Shown one piece after another: positions 19,365 to 29,406 of a DNA stretch of 64,000 bases (within the stretch, counting starts at the first letter, position 1; every line of letters starts with the position of its first letter). This DNA is from Lysobacterales bacterium (lineage in GTDB: Bacteria > Pseudomonadota > Gammaproteobacteria > Xanthomonadales > BPKI01), in contig BPKI01000001.1 of the NCBI GenBank assembly GCA_026005055.1, forward strand, positions 1,426,001 to 1,490,000, written 5' to 3'. The position numbers and the translations under genes were made by a program. Under the pieces are notes generated by a model, which did no database searches, had not been told where the DNA came from, and worked only from the letters and a program-made list of their open reading frames with translations.

Positions 19365-21724
19365 GCGCACAGGCGAAGCCCGGCGAGGCGCCCGACAAGG
19401 TCACGATCGAGATCGATGGCCGCCGCCTCGAGGTGCCCAAGGGTTCGATGATCATCCAAGCCGCCGATGCGGCCGGGATTCCCATTCCGCGGTTCTGCTA
19501 CCACAAGAAGCTCTCGATCGCGGCCAACTGCCGCATGTGCCTGGTGGACGTGGAAAAGGCGCCGAAACCGATGCCGGCCTGCGCCACGCCGGTCATGGAC
19601 GGAATGCGGGTCTATACCCGAAGCCGCCGGGCGCTCGATGCGCAGCGCGGGGTGATGGAGTTTTTGCTCATCAACCATCCTCTCGACTGTCCCATCTGCG
19701 ATCAGGGTGGGGAGTGCGAGCTTCAGGATCTGGCGATGGGCTACGGGCGTTCGGTCTCCCGTTTCACCGAGCGCAAGCGGGTGGTGCCGGATGAAGACCT
19801 CGGGCCGCTCGTGGCCACCGAGATGACCCGCTGCATCCATTGCACTCGCTGCGTGCGTTTCCTTTCCGAGATCGCCGGGACTCATGAGCTCGGCGGCATG
19901 GGCCGGGGCGAGCACCTGGAGATCGGGACTTACATCGGTCGGGCGCTCGAGTCGGAGCTTTCCGCCAACATCATCGACCTTTGTCCGGTGGGGGCTTTGA
20001 CCAACAAGCCCTTCCGCTTCCGGGCGCGGGCCTGGGAGATGATCGCCAAGCCCTCGATCGGCTACCACGATCCGCTTCACTCCAACCTCTGGCTGCATGT
20101 GCGCGGCCGGCAGGTGATGAGGGCGGTGCCGCGCGAGAACGAGGGGATCAACGAGACTTGGCTCTCGGATCGCGACCGATTCTCGCATCTGGGTCTCACC
20201 GCATCCGACCGACTCACCCAGCCCATGCTGCGCGAGCAGGGCCGGCTGCGTCCTGCGAGCTGGGATGAGGCCCTCGCCCATGCCGCGGCGCTGTTGCGGC
20301 AGGCGGGAGAATCCCTCGGTGTCATCGCCCATCCCTCCGCCACCTGCGAGGAGGCGTTCCTGCTGCAGGCGCTCGCCCGTGGTCTCGGGGCGCGCGACCT
20401 CGATCACCGCCTGCGCCAGCAGGACTTCCGCGACGATGCCGCTCGCGAGAGCGAGCCGCGGGTGGAGGCGACGCTGGGTGAGCTCGAGCAGGCGAGGGCG
20501 TTTCTCTTGGTCGGTGCCCACCCACGACACGAGGCCCCGCTTCTCGCTCACCGCATCCGCAAGGCGTGGCGAGGCGGTGCGAGCATCTTCGCGATTCGCG
20601 CGGTCGCCGAGCCGACGACCTACGAGCATCGGCACGATCTGCTCGCCCGGCCCGATCGCTGGCCGAGTCTGCTCGCGGCCATCCTCGGCGCCGTTGGCGG
20701 CGAAAGGCCGCAAGGTTTCGATGGCGGGGTCGAGGATGCGCGCCTGAGCGCCATCGCTTCGGCGCTGCGGTCGGCCGGGGCGGAGGCGGTGGTGCTGCTC
20801 GGGCAGCAGGCGATCGGGCATCGCGACGCCTCGCTGCTGCGCGAACTCGCGCGGCGGCTGGCAAGCGCCACAGGGGCCCGGCTGGTGGAAATGCCGCAAG
20901 GCGCGAATGCCCGCGGCGCAGCGCGCTTCGGCCTCTTGCCGCACCGCCTTCCTGGCGGCGCGGCCGCCCCCGCGCCGGGTCGGCCGCTCGCGGCGATGCT
21001 CGCCGATCCGCCGCCGATCGTGCTCTGGTTCGCCGCCGAAGCGCCCGAGGATTTCGCCGATGGGGCCGGGGCCCTTCGGGCCTTGGCGCAAAGCAAAGTG
21101 GTGGCGATGAGCGCCTTCCTCGATCCGGCGTTGGCCGCGCATGCGGACGTGGTGCTGCCGATCGCGCTCCTTCCCGAGAACGAGGGGAGTTATCTCAACA
21201 TCGAGGGGATCGAGCAGCGTTTCGCCGCTGCCGTGCCGCCGCCGGGCGAAGCGCGTCCGGCCTGGCGCATCCTGCGGGCGCTCGGCGAGCGGCTCGCTCT
21301 GCCTGGCTTCGATTTCATCGATCTCGCCGCGCTCAGGGAGCGCATGGCGGCGGTCTCGGCCGAGGAGCCTCCCCGCTCAGGCTTCCAGGCAGCGGAGCCT
21401 GCAACCGAGTTCGCCGGCCTTCAGCGCGTGGCCACGGTGCCGATTTATCGCTGCGATGCCGTGGTGCGGCGCTCGCCTCCGCTGCATGCCACGCCTCTCG
21501 CGCAATCGGGCTTCGTCGCGCTCCACCCCGCCGAGCTCATGCGCCGCGGCCTCAGCGGTCGGCAGCGGGTGGTGGTGCGGATGGGTGAGCGGGCGCTAAA
21601 GCTTCCGTTGCGCGCGGACCGGGCGGTGGCCGAGGGTGCGGCGTGGATCCCGCTCGCTCCGGAAACCGCGGCCTTGCCCTGGAGCGGCGCGGTCGAGCTC
21701 GAGGAGGCGGCGGGCGATGAGTGA
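19361..21724 (+). CDS. nuoG: NADH-quinone oxidoreductase subunit G
   Basis: The 75-kDa-type subunit. The [2Fe-2S] N1b ligands are C46, C57, C60 and C74; then come the His/Cys site [14 protein letters not shown] (N5) and [11 protein letters not shown] with LCPVGAL (N4). The following domain resembles molybdopterin oxidoreductases but is degenerate. The extra cluster N7 of E. coli NuoG is not seen: no Cys-x2-Cys-x3-Cys motif follows the [11 protein letters not shown] segment. At 787 residues it is shorter than E. coli NuoG. It overlaps nuoF by 4 bases and nuoH by 8. Confidence 0.96.
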   Translation: MSAQAKPGEAPDKVTIEIDGRRLEVPKGSMIIQAADAAGIPIPRFCYHKKLSIAANCRMCLVDVEKAPKPMPACATPVMDGMRVYTRSRRALDAQRGVMEFLLINHPLDCPICDQGGECELQDLAMGYGRSVSRFTERKRVVPDEDLGPLVATEMTRCIHCTRCVRFLSEIAGTHELGGMGRGEHLEIGTYIGRALESELSANIIDLCPVGALTNKPFRFRARAWEMIAKPSIGYHDPLHSNLWLHVRGRQVMRAVPRENEGINETWLSDRDRFSHLGLTASDRLTQPMLREQGRLRPASWDEALAHAAALLRQAGESLGVIAHPSATCEEAFLLQALARGLGARDLDHRLRQQDFRDDAARESEPRVEATLGELEQARAFLLVGAHPRHEAPLLAHRIRKAWRGGASIFAIRAVAEPTTYEHRHDLLARPDRWPSLLAAILGAVGGERPQGFDGGVEDARLSAIASALRSAGAEAVVLLGQQAIGHRDASLLRELARRLASATGARLVEMPQGANARGAARFGLLPHRLPGGAAAPAPGRPLAAMLADPPPIVLWFAAEAPEDFADGAGALRALAQSKVVAMSAFLDPALAAHADVVLPIALLPENEGSYLNIEGIEQRFAAAVPPPGEARPAWRILRALGERLALPGFDFIDLAALRERMAAVSAEEPPRSGFQAAEPATEFAGLQRVATVPIYRCDAVVRRSPPLHATPLAQSGFVALHPAELMRRGLSGRQRVVVRMGERALKLPLRADRAVAEGAAWIPLAPETAALPWSGAVELEEAAGDE

Positions 21725-22742
21725 TTTCCTGCTGATCGCCTGGACGCTGGCGAAGATCCTCGCCATCGTCGTGCCGCTGATCATCGCGGTCGCCTTCTAC
21801 ACCCTGTTCGAGCGCCGGGTGATCGGCTACATGCAGGTTCGCAAGGGGCCGATTCACGTCGGCCCCTTCGGTATCCTCCAGCCCTTCGCGGACGTGATCA
21901 AGCTTCTGCTGAAGGAGATCGTCGTCCCGAGCAATGCCAACCGCGTGCTGTTCTTCCTCGCTCCGCTGCTCGCGCTCACGCCCGCTTTCGCGGCTTGGGC
22001 GGTGATCCCCTTCGACCAGGGAGTCGTGCTCGCCGACATCAACGTCGGGCTCCTTTATCTCCTGGCGATGACTTCGATGGGGGTCTACGGGATCATCCTC
22101 GCCGGCTGGTCGTCGAACTCGAAGTACGCCTTTCTGGGCGCCATGCGCTCGGCGGCGCAGGTGGTCTCGTACGAGATCGCCATGGGCTTCGCTCTGGTGG
22201 GGGTGATCGTGGCCGCCGGCTCGCTCAATCTGTCTGCGATCGTGGAGGCCCAGCGCGGCGAGCTCGGGGCGCTGAGTTGGTTTTGGCTGCCGCTTTTGCC
22301 GCTGTTCGTGATTTATTTCGTCTCCGGCGTGGCCGAGACGAATCGCGCGCCCTTCGACGTGGCCGAAGGCGAGTCGGAAATCGTGGCCGGCTTCCACGTC
22401 GAGTATTCGGGTTCCGCCTTCGCGGTTTTCTTCCTCGCCGAATACGCCAACATGATCCTGGTCTCGGTGCTGGCTGCGCTCATGTTCATGGGCGGTTGGC
22501 TTTCGCCGTTCCAGGGCCTCGATCTCGGCTGGCTCTCGCAGCCGGGATGGTGGTGGTTGGCGGCGAAGACCGTGGTGTTCATGTTCTTGTTCCTGTGGTT
22601 CCGCGCCACCTTCCCGCGTTACCGCTACGACCAGATCATGCGGCTCGGGTGGAAAGTGTTCATCCCGATCACGATCGTCTGGATCGTCGTGGTGGCGGGC
22701 TTGGCCATGGGCGGCTGGCTCGGACCTGAGGTGATGCGATGA
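21717..22742 (+). CDS. nuoH: NADH-quinone oxidoreductase subunit H
   Basis: The membrane subunit linking the quinone chamber to the proton-pumping arm. It has eight or so hydrophobic helices, the loop signatures [14 protein letters not shown] near residue 30 and [23 protein letters not shown] near 210, and [22 protein letters not shown] near the C terminus. At 341 residues it is full length. The ATG at 21717 lies within the last codons of nuoG. Confidence 0.97.
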   Translation: MSDFLLIAWTLAKILAIVVPLIIAVAFYTLFERRVIGYMQVRKGPIHVGPFGILQPFADVIKLLLKEIVVPSNANRVLFFLAPLLALTPAFAAWAVIPFDQGVVLADINVGLLYLLAMTSMGVYGIILAGWSSNSKYAFLGAMRSAAQVVSYEIAMGFALVGVIVAAGSLNLSAIVEAQRGELGALSWFWLPLLPLFVIYFVSGVAETNRAPFDVAEGESEIVAGFHVEYSGSAFAVFFLAEYANMILVSVLAALMFMGGWLSPFQGLDLGWLSQPGWWWLAAKTVVFMFLFLWFRATFPRYRYDQIMRLGWKVFIPITIVWIVVVAGLAMGGWLGPEVMR

Positions 22743-23227
22743 GAAGGGTCATCCACTATTTCCGCAGCCTTCTGCTGCTCGAATTGCTTCAAGGTCTTGC
22801 GCTCACCTTCCGCTACTTTTTCCGCCCGAAGTACACCCTGATCTATCCCTACGAGAAGATTCCGCAGTCGCCGCGCTTCCGCGGCTTGCACGCGCTTCGC
22901 CGCTATCCCAATGGCGAGGAGCGCTGCATCGCCTGCAAGCTGTGCGAAGCGGTCTGTCCGGCGTTGGCGATCACCATCGATTCCGAGCCGCGCGCCGACG
23001 GTACGCGGCGCACCACCCGCTACGACATCGACCTTTTCAAGTGCATCTACTGCGGCTTCTGCGAGGAGTCCTGCCCGGTGGATTCCATCGTCGAGACCCA
23101 TATCCACGAGTACCACTTCGAGCGGCGCGGCGAAAATGTGGTCACCAAACAACAATTGCTCGCCATCGGTGATCGCTTCGAGAAGGAAATCGCGCTTAGG
23201 CGGGCTCAGGACGCGGCCTATCGCTGA
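22739..23227 (+). CDS. nuoI: NADH-quinone oxidoreductase subunit I
   Basis: An 8Fe-ferredoxin subunit carrying clusters N6a and N6b, seen as two Cys-x2-Cys-x2-Cys-x3-Cys-Pro motifs: [12 protein letters not shown] and [12 protein letters not shown]. The N-terminal amphipathic part ([16 protein letters not shown]) packs on the membrane arm. At 162 residues it is full length. It overlaps nuoH by 4 bases. Confidence 0.97.
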   Translation: MRRVIHYFRSLLLLELLQGLALTFRYFFRPKYTLIYPYEKIPQSPRFRGLHALRRYPNGEERCIACKLCEAVCPALAITIDSEPRADGTRRTTRYDIDLFKCIYCGFCEESCPVDSIVETHIHEYHFERRGENVVTKQQLLAIGDRFEKEIALRRAQDAAYR

Positions 23228-23248
23228 GGGCACTCGGAACGCTGGACG

Positions 23249-23866
23249 ATGAACTACGAACTCGTTCTTTTCTACGCCCTCGGTGGGCTCATGCTCGCCG
23301 CGGCGGTGGGGGTGATCAGCGTTCGCAACCCCGTGCACGCGGTGCTGTTGCTCGTGCTCGCGTTTTTCACCGCCGCCTGCCTATGGCTGCTCGCGGGTGC
23401 CGAGTTCCTGGCGGTGGCCCTGGTGCTCGTTTATGTGGGAGCGGTCATGGTGCTCTTCCTTTTCGTGGTGATGATGCTCGACGTGCGCATCGAGCCGCTC
23501 AGGGCGGGCTTCATCCGTTATCTGCCGCTCGGACTCTTCGTCGCCGCGCTGATGGCCCTGGAGATGCTCGCAGTGGTGACGGTGAAGGGTGTCGGGGACC
23601 GAGTCGCCGAGGCCGATCCGGCGCTGGCTACGGGGGTGAGCAATACCGAATGGGTCGGTCGGGCCTTGTTCACCGATTACCTCTATCCCTTCGAGCTCGC
23701 TGGCGTGATCCTCACGGTGGCGATCGTCGCCGCCATCGTGCTGACCCTGAGGCGGCGGGAGGGTGTGAGGAAGCAAGACCCGGCTCGCCAAGTCATGGTC
23801 CGCCGCACGGATCGGATACGCCTGGTCAAGATGCCCGCTGAGACCGCCCGGGAGGAGAAGGGATGA
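23249..23866 (+). CDS. nuoJ: NADH-quinone oxidoreductase subunit J
   Basis: A membrane subunit with five hydrophobic helices and the signature [16 protein letters not shown], followed by [27 protein letters not shown] (written here in two familiar blocks). At 205 residues it is normal; the C-terminal 40 residues are basic and soluble. It lies 21 bases after nuoI and overlaps nuoK by 4. Confidence 0.94.
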   Translation: MNYELVLFYALGGLMLAAAVGVISVRNPVHAVLLLVLAFFTAACLWLLAGAEFLAVALVLVYVGAVMVLFLFVVMMLDVRIEPLRAGFIRYLPLGLFVAALMALEMLAVVTVKGVGDRVAEADPALATGVSNTEWVGRALFTDYLYPFELAGVILTVAIVAAIVLTLRRREGVRKQDPARQVMVRRTDRIRLVKMPAETAREEKG

Positions 23867-24168
23867 TCACCCTGGGACATTACCTCACGCTTTCCACCGC
23901 GCTTTTCTGCATCGCGGTAGCGGGGATTTTCCTCAACCGCCGCAACGTCATCGTCTTGCTCATGGCCCTCGAGCTATTGCTGCTCGCGGTCAATATGAAC
24001 TTCGTGGCCTTTTCTCGCTATCTCGGCGATCCGGCCGGCCAGGTGTTCGTGTTCTTCATCCTGACCGTGGCCGCCGCGGAGGCTGCGATCGGGCTGGCCA
24101 TCCTGGTGGTCCTGTTCCGTAACCGAGCCACCATCGACGTCGATCAGTTGGATTCGCTCAAGGGCTGA
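23863..24168 (+). CDS. nuoK: NADH-quinone oxidoreductase subunit K
   Basis: A small antiporter-like (MrpC-type) subunit of 101 residues with three helices. The conserved membrane glutamates appear in [12 protein letters not shown] (helix 2) and [11 protein letters not shown] (helix 3), as in all NuoK proteins. It overlaps nuoJ by 4 bases and is 3 bases from nuoL. Confidence 0.95.
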   Translation: MITLGHYLTLSTALFCIAVAGIFLNRRNVIVLLMALELLLLAVNMNFVAFSRYLGDPAGQVFVFFILTVAAAEAAIGLAILVVLFRNRATIDVDQLDSLKG

Positions 24169-24171
24169 GGG

Positions 24172-26190
24172 ATGACGCTCAAGACGATTCTCTCGATCAT
24201 CGCCTTCGCCCCGCTGCTCGGGGCGATCGTCGTGGGGCTTTTCGGCCGCAGGCTCGGCGATCGCGCCTCGCATACGCTGGCCATCTTCGCCGTCGGTGTG
24301 TCGGCGGCCCTGAGCCTCTACGTGCTCAAGCTGTTCGTCTTCGACGGTCATCCCGTCTTCAACGAGAACCTCTACACCTTCTTCGCCTTCGGCGATTTGT
24401 CGGCGCACGTCGGCTTCCTCGTCGACCGCCTGACCGTGCTGATGATGGCGGTGGTCACCGTGGTCTCCTTCCTCGTCCACGTCTACACGGTGGGCTACAT
24501 GGCAGGCGACCCGGGCTACAGCCGCTTCTTCGCCTACATCAACCTCTTCACCTTCGCGATGCTCATGCTGGTCATGAGCAACAACTTCCTCCAGCTGTTC
24601 TTCGGCTGGGAGGCGGTGGGGCTGGTGTCCTATCTGCTGATCGGCTTTTGGTATCGGCGGCCGACGGCGATCTTCGCCAACCTGAAGGCCTTCATCGTCA
24701 ACCGGGTGGGCGATTTTGGGTTTCTGCTCGGCATCGCCGGTGTCCTTTATTGGTTGGGTACGCTCGATTACGCGACCGCGTTTGCGCGCGTGCCGGACAT
24801 CGCGGGCAAAAGCTTTAGCGTGTGGTCCGGCGTGGAGTGGGATATCGCCACCTTTATCGCGGTCGCGCTCTTCGTCGGCGCGATGGGCAAATCGGCGCAG
24901 ATGCCCCTTCACGTGTGGCTACCCGACTCGATGGAGGGCCCGACGCCGATCTCGGCGCTGATCCACGCCGCGACCATGGTCACCGCCGGCATCTTCATGG
25001 TCGCGCGCATGAGCCCGATCTACGAATTCGCGCCGGGCGCACTCGAGTTCGTCTTGTTCATCGGTGCGACCACGGCGATTTTGACCGGCCTCATCGGCAT
25101 CGTTCAGAACGACATCAAGCGGGTGGTGGCCTACTCGACCCTCTCGCAGCTCGGCTACATGACCGTGGCGCTCGGGGTTTCGGCCTATTCGGCGGCGATC
25201 TTCCATCTCACGACCCATGCCTTCTTCAAGGCCCTGCTGTTCCTCGCGGCGGGCAGCGTGATCATCGGGATGCATCACGAGCAGGACATGCGCCGGATGG
25301 GCGGGCTCAAACGCTATATGCCCGTGACCTGGATCGCGGCCTGGGTGGGGACCTTAGCCCTGGTCGGCACGCCCTTCTTCGCTGGCTATTACTCCAAGGA
25401 TGCGATCATCGAAGCGGTCCACGCCTCGCTCGAGGGCGGTTCATGGGTGCATGGCTACGCCTACTTCGCGGTGCTGGCCGGAGCCTTCGTCACCGCGCTC
25501 TATAGCTTCCGGCTGCTTTATCTCACCTTCCACGGGGAGGAACGCTTCCGGCAGGTTGAGGATCACCACGATGCGCATGGACACGATGCTCATGAGCCGC
25601 ACGAGAGCCCCTGGGTCGTCACCCTCCCGCTGATCCTGCTCGCGATTCCCTCGATCGCCATCGGCTTCTTCACGGCGGGCCCGCTCTTGTTCGGGGGCTG
25701 GTTTGGCGAGGCGATCGCGGTGCGGCCGGAGAACGACACGCTGGCATCGGTGGCGGCCAAGCTCTGGCACGACGAACATGGCTGGCTCGCCGCGGCCATC
25801 GGTTTCGGGCTTCATTTCTACGCGGCTCCGGCCTTCTGGCTGGCTTTGGCCGGCTTCGCCACGGCGACCTACCTCTATCTGATCCGGACGGAGCTGCCGG
25901 CGCGCATCGCCGAGCGCTTCGCGCTGCTCTACCGAGTGCTCGAGCGCAAGTACGGCTTCGACGAGCTCTACCAGGCTCTGTTCGCCCGAGGGAGCGTGCG
26001 GCTGGGGCAGGGCCTGTGGCGGGCGGGCGATCGTGCGTTGATCGACGGGGTGATGATCGACGGCACCGCGAGCCTGGTCGATCGGGTCGCGGCCGTGCTG
26101 CGCTGGGTGCAAACGGGTTTTCTCTATCACTACGCCTTCGTGATGATCCTCGGGCTGATCGTCCTGATGGCGCTCGCGTTGCGCATCTGA
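24172..26190 (+). CDS. nuoL: NADH-quinone oxidoreductase subunit L
   Basis: The distal Mrp-type antiporter-like subunit, 672 residues. It shows the helix-5 region FFGWEAVGLVSYLLIGFWY with the conserved Glu, the MGKSAQMPLHVWLPDSMEGPTPISALIHAATMV signature (split here as two known blocks), and RVVAYSTLSQLGYM. The long C terminus would form the lateral helix. A His-rich loop (EDHHDAHGHDAHEPHE) occurs near residue 465 between helices; such His-rich loops are common in NuoL. Confidence 0.96.
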   Translation: MTLKTILSIIAFAPLLGAIVVGLFGRRLGDRASHTLAIFAVGVSAALSLYVLKLFVFDGHPVFNENLYTFFAFGDLSAHVGFLVDRLTVLMMAVVTVVSFLVHVYTVGYMAGDPGYSRFFAYINLFTFAMLMLVMSNNFLQLFFGWEAVGLVSYLLIGFWYRRPTAIFANLKAFIVNRVGDFGFLLGIAGVLYWLGTLDYATAFARVPDIAGKSFSVWSGVEWDIATFIAVALFVGAMGKSAQMPLHVWLPDSMEGPTPISALIHAATMVTAGIFMVARMSPIYEFAPGALEFVLFIGATTAILTGLIGIVQNDIKRVVAYSTLSQLGYMTVALGVSAYSAAIFHLTTHAFFKALLFLAAGSVIIGMHHEQDMRRMGGLKRYMPVTWIAAWVGTLALVGTPFFAGYYSKDAIIEAVHASLEGGSWVHGYAYFAVLAGAFVTALYSFRLLYLTFHGEERFRQVEDHHDAHGHDAHEPHESPWVVTLPLILLAIPSIAIGFFTAGPLLFGGWFGEAIAVRPENDTLASVAAKLWHDEHGWLAAAIGFGLHFYAAPAFWLALAGFATATYLYLIRTELPARIAERFALLYRVLERKYGFDELYQALFARGSVRLGQGLWRAGDRALIDGVMIDGTASLVDRVAAVLRWVQTGFLYHYAFVMILGLIVLMALALRI

Positions 26191-26220
26191 GAAACCGTCG
26201 AGAATCCGGAATACGATTCG

Positions 26221-27729
26221 ATGCACGACTGGCCATTGCTCAGCCTTCTCATCTGGCTCCCGATCGTAGGCGGGTTCGCATTGCTCGCGCTTGGCGCATC
26301 GCGGGCGCGCGCAGCCCGCATCCTCGGCCTTTTGGTCGCCATCGCCACGCTCGCGCTCTGTGTTCCGCTTTTCCTCGGTTTCGACCGGGCGGATGGCGGG
26401 ATGCAGTTCCTCGAGCGCGTGCCTTGGGTTCCCGCCTTCGGTATCGATTACCACCTCGGCATCGACGGCATCTCGCTGGTCCTGATCCTGCTCACCGCGA
26501 TCACGACTGTCCTCACCTTGATCGGCGCCTGGAGCAGCGTCGAGGACCGGGTACCGGTCTACTACGCCGCCTTCCTGCTGCTCGAAGGGATGATGATCGG
26601 CGTCTTTTCGGCGCTGGACGCGGCGCTCTTCTACGTCTTCTTCGAGGGGATGCTGCTGCCGATGTTCCTGATCATCGGCATGTGGGGCGGACCGCGCCGG
26701 GTCTACGCGAGTCTCAAGTTCTTCCTTTACACCTTCCTCGGCTCGGTGTTCATGCTGGTCGGCCTGATCTATCTCTATACCCAGGCCGGCAGCTTCGAGA
26801 TCGCCAAGTTCGCGGGGCTCTCGCTCGGTCGGATGGAGCAGACCCTGCTCTTCTTCGCCTTCCTGATCGCCTTCGCGATCAAAGTGCCCATGTGGCCGGT
26901 GCACACCTGGCTTCCCGATGCGCACGTCGAGGCGCCGACGGGTGGCTCGGTCATCCTCGCGGCCATCATGCTCAAGATCGGTGGCTACGGCTTTCTCCGC
27001 TTCCCGCTGCCGATCACGCCCGATGCCTGCATGGAGTGGGCTTGGCTGGTGGTCTTGCTCAGCCTGGTGGCCGTCGTCTACATCGGTTTCGTCGCGCTCG
27101 CCCAGGAGGATATGAAGAAGCTGATCGCCTACTCCTCGATCAGCCACATGGGCTTCGTGACGCTCGGGATCTTCCTGCCGTTCGCACTGCTCGAGCAAGG
27201 AGCCACGGACGCGGCGCGACTCGCTGTTCATGGGGCGATGGTGCAGATGATCTCGCATGGCTTCGTCTCCGGCGCCTTGTTCTCCTGCGTGGGTGTCCTC
27301 TACGACCGGATGCACAGCCGAATGATCGGAGACTACGGCGGCGTGGCGAACGTGATGCCGCGTTTCGCCGCGCTCTTCGTGCTGTTCGCGATGGCCAATG
27401 CCGGGCTTCCCGGGACCTCGGGTTTCGTCGGCGAGTTCATGGTGGTGCTGGCGGCCTTTCAGGCTTCCCCATGGATCGCGGCGGCGGCTGCGCTCACCCT
27501 GATCCTCGGTGCCGCCTACACCCTCTGGCTGGTGAAACGGGTGATCTTCGGTGCCGAGGCGAATGCCGAGGTCGCCTCCCTCAAGGATCTGCAGAGTCAC
27601 GAGCTGCTGACGCTCTTCGGCTTCGCATTCTTCGTGCTTCTGCTCGGCGTGTGGCCGGCGATTGCAGTGGACCTGATGGATGCCTCGGTGGTCGCGCTCC
27701 TGACGCGGCTCGGTTTCGGCGGCAACTGA
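26221..27729 (+). CDS. nuoM: NADH-quinone oxidoreductase subunit M
   Basis: An antiporter-like proton-pumping subunit, 502 residues. Recognisable elements are FFEGMLLPMFLIIGMWGG with the conserved Glu, the KVPMWPVHTWLPDAHVEAPT segment with its Lys, and KKLIAYSSISHMGFVTLG. The ending GFVGEFMVVL to VKRVIFGAE is also typical. It lies 30 bases after nuoL, the largest gap inside the operon. Confidence 0.96.
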   Translation: MHDWPLLSLLIWLPIVGGFALLALGASRARAARILGLLVAIATLALCVPLFLGFDRADGGMQFLERVPWVPAFGIDYHLGIDGISLVLILLTAITTVLTLIGAWSSVEDRVPVYYAAFLLLEGMMIGVFSALDAALFYVFFEGMLLPMFLIIGMWGGPRRVYASLKFFLYTFLGSVFMLVGLIYLYTQAGSFEIAKFAGLSLGRMEQTLLFFAFLIAFAIKVPMWPVHTWLPDAHVEAPTGGSVILAAIMLKIGGYGFLRFPLPITPDACMEWAWLVVLLSLVAVVYIGFVALAQEDMKKLIAYSSISHMGFVTLGIFLPFALLEQGATDAARLAVHGAMVQMISHGFVSGALFSCVGVLYDRMHSRMIGDYGGVANVMPRFAALFVLFAMANAGLPGTSGFVGEFMVVLAAFQASPWIAAAAALTLILGAAYTLWLVKRVIFGAEANAEVASLKDLQSHELLTLFGFAFFVLLLGVWPAIAVDLMDASVVALLTRLGFGGN

Positions 27730-27742
27730 GGAGCGCAGCGAC

Positions 27743-29191
27743 ATGAACGAATTCGCCTTCGGTCTCAGTCTCCTGCTGCCCGAGCTCGTGGTGCTCAGTG
27801 GACTCTGCGTGCTGCTGCTCCTCGATCTCTGGATCTCCCCCTCGCGTCGCGGCATCACGCACTTCCTGGCCCTGCTCACGCTCGCATTCGCCGCCCTGCT
27901 CACCCTGCGGGAGTTCCACGTGCCCGGCGAGGTCGGGAAGGCCTTCGGCGGAATGTTCCTGCGCGATGCGATGAGCGATGGCCTGAAGACGGCGCTTTAT
28001 CTCCTGACCGGCGCCGTGTTCGTCTATGGCCGTGGCTATCTCGCCGAACGAGGGCTCTGGAAAGGGGAGTTTTACGTCCTCGTGCTCGCCGCGCTGCTCG
28101 GGATGATGGCGCTGACCTCGGCGGGCAACCTGCTCGCGGTGTATCTCGGGCTCGAGTTGATGGCGCTGTCCTCCTACGCGCTGGTCGCTTTCGACCGCGA
28201 CGCGCCCAAGAGCTCGGAGGCGGCGATCAAGTATTTCGTCCTCGGCGCGCTCGCCTCAGGGCTGATGCTCTATGGCATGTCGATGCTCTACGGAGCCAGC
28301 GGTAGCCTGGACCTGGCCTCGATCCGGCAGGCAGCCCTCGATGGCTCGGCCTCGCCGGAGTTGTTGCGTCTGGGTACGGTGTTCCTGATCGCCGGCATCG
28401 CTTTCAAGTTCGGTGCGGCGCCATTCCATACCTGGCTTCCCGACGTTTACCAGGGTTCGCCGAGCGCGATCACCCTGTTCGTGGGTTCGCTGCCGAAGGT
28501 CGCGGCCTTCGCCATGGCCTATCGGCTGCTCGAGGGGGGCTTGAGCCCCTTGCTCGAGTTCTGGCGACCGATCCTCATCGCGATCGCCATGCTCTCGCTC
28601 TCCCTCGGCAACGTGGTGGCGCTCGCTCAGAGCAACCTGAAGCGAATGCTCGCCTACTCGAACATGCTGCATGTGGGCTTCATCCTCATCGGCCTCTCGA
28701 GCGGCACCACCTATGGCTACGCATCCGCCATGGTCTACACGCTGTTCTATACGGTGGCAGCGGCCGGTGCCTTCGGTACGATCGTGGTCCTTTCCGCTCG
28801 CGGCTTCGAGGCGGAGCGGATCGAGGACTATCGCGGACTCGCGCGGCGGGCTCCTTGGCACGCCTTCCTCATGATGCTGCTGATGGCGTCCTTGGCCGGC
28901 TTCCCGCCGCTGTTCGGCTTCTTCGCGAAGATCCTGATCCTCAAAGCGGTAATCGGCGCGGAACTGATCGAGGTGGCCGTCTTCGCACTAATCTTCGCGG
29001 TGGTCGGCGCTTTCTACTACCTTCGGATCGTCAAGCTGATGTTCTTCGACGAGCCGGCGGAAGAGCGGATTCCGGCGCCTGCCGCCGACCCGGCGGTGCG
29101 TTTCGCCCTCTCCGTCAACGCTCTGATCCAACTGCTCGCCCTGTTCGCCTGGGGACCGCTCCTGGCCTTTAGTCTGGCGACTTTCTCCTGA
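27743..29191 (+). CDS. nuoN: NADH-quinone oxidoreductase subunit N
   Basis: The third antiporter-like subunit, 482 residues. It carries YLGLELMALSSYALVAFDRD with the conserved Glu, KFGAAPFHTWLPDVYQGSP with the conserved Lys, and LKRMLAYSNMLHVGFILIGL. It ends the complex I operon; tRNA-fMet begins 49 bases later, so nuo and metY may be co-transcribed up to the terminator at 29336-29357. Confidence 0.96.
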   Translation: MNEFAFGLSLLLPELVVLSGLCVLLLLDLWISPSRRGITHFLALLTLAFAALLTLREFHVPGEVGKAFGGMFLRDAMSDGLKTALYLLTGAVFVYGRGYLAERGLWKGEFYVLVLAALLGMMALTSAGNLLAVYLGLELMALSSYALVAFDRDAPKSSEAAIKYFVLGALASGLMLYGMSMLYGASGSLDLASIRQAALDGSASPELLRLGTVFLIAGIAFKFGAAPFHTWLPDVYQGSPSAITLFVGSLPKVAAFAMAYRLLEGGLSPLLEFWRPILIAIAMLSLSLGNVVALAQSNLKRMLAYSNMLHVGFILIGLSSGTTYGYASAMVYTLFYTVAAAGAFGTIVVLSARGFEAERIEDYRGLARRAPWHAFLMMLLMASLAGFPPLFGFFAKILILKAVIGAELIEVAVFALIFAVVGAFYYLRIVKLMFFDEPAEERIPAPAADPAVRFALSVNALIQLLALFAWGPLLAFSLATFS

Positions 29192-29240
29192 TGGGGCTTG
29201 CGAGTCGAAACCTGTAGGCGTAACATTTCGAGCTCGCGGT

Positions 29241-29317
29241 TGCGGGGTGGAGCAGTCTGGCAGCTCGTCGGGCTCATAACCCGAAGGTCGCAGGTTCAAA
29301 TCCTGCCCCCGCTACCA
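29241..29317 (+). tRNA. metY: Initiator tRNA-fMet (anticodon CAU)
   Basis: A 77-nt tRNA nearly identical to E. coli initiator tRNA. The diagnostic three G-C pairs (GGG/CCC) of the anticodon stem flank loop CTCATAA, with CAT at 29275-29277. The first acceptor position is T1 opposite T72, so the 1-72 pair is mismatched as required for an initiator, although E. coli has C1-A72. Encoded CCA is present. It sits just before rimP, as metY does in E. coli. Confidence 0.96.
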
Positions 29318-29335
29318 CAGTCAGGCGACGAAAAA

Positions 29336-29357
29336 GCCTCGGCAGCGAGGCTTTTTT
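29336..29357 (+). terminator. Rho-independent terminator after tRNA-fMet
   Basis: A perfect 6-bp stem GCCTCG/CGAGGC with loop GCAG is followed by six T and preceded by five A. It should end transcription of tRNA-fMet (and of nuo read-through) or act as an attenuator before rimP-nusA. Confidence 0.9.
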
Positions 29358-29382
29358 GTTGTCCGGGCGGCGCGCGCGAGGC

Positions 29383-29406
29383 GTGAAAGTGAAGGTGAAG
29401 GTGAAA
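29383..29406 (+). repeat. Four tandem GTGAA(A/G) hexamers at the rimP start
   Basis: GTGAAA, GTGAAG, GTGAAG and GTGAAA follow each other in frame and offer GTG start codons at 29383, 29389, 29395 and 29401. Each internal copy also supplies an AAGG-like Shine-Dalgarno for a later one. Unit length 6 keeps the frame if copies are gained or lost. Confidence 0.8.

Noticed and set aside
25441-27903. Open minus-strand frame of 820 codons opposite nuoL and nuoM
   Set aside because: Very His/Glu/Arg/Gln-rich and without any family pattern, as expected for the antisense of hydrophobic genes.
29356-29358. TTG start for rimP at 29356
   Set aside because: It lies within the T-run of the terminator, and homology begins well downstream.
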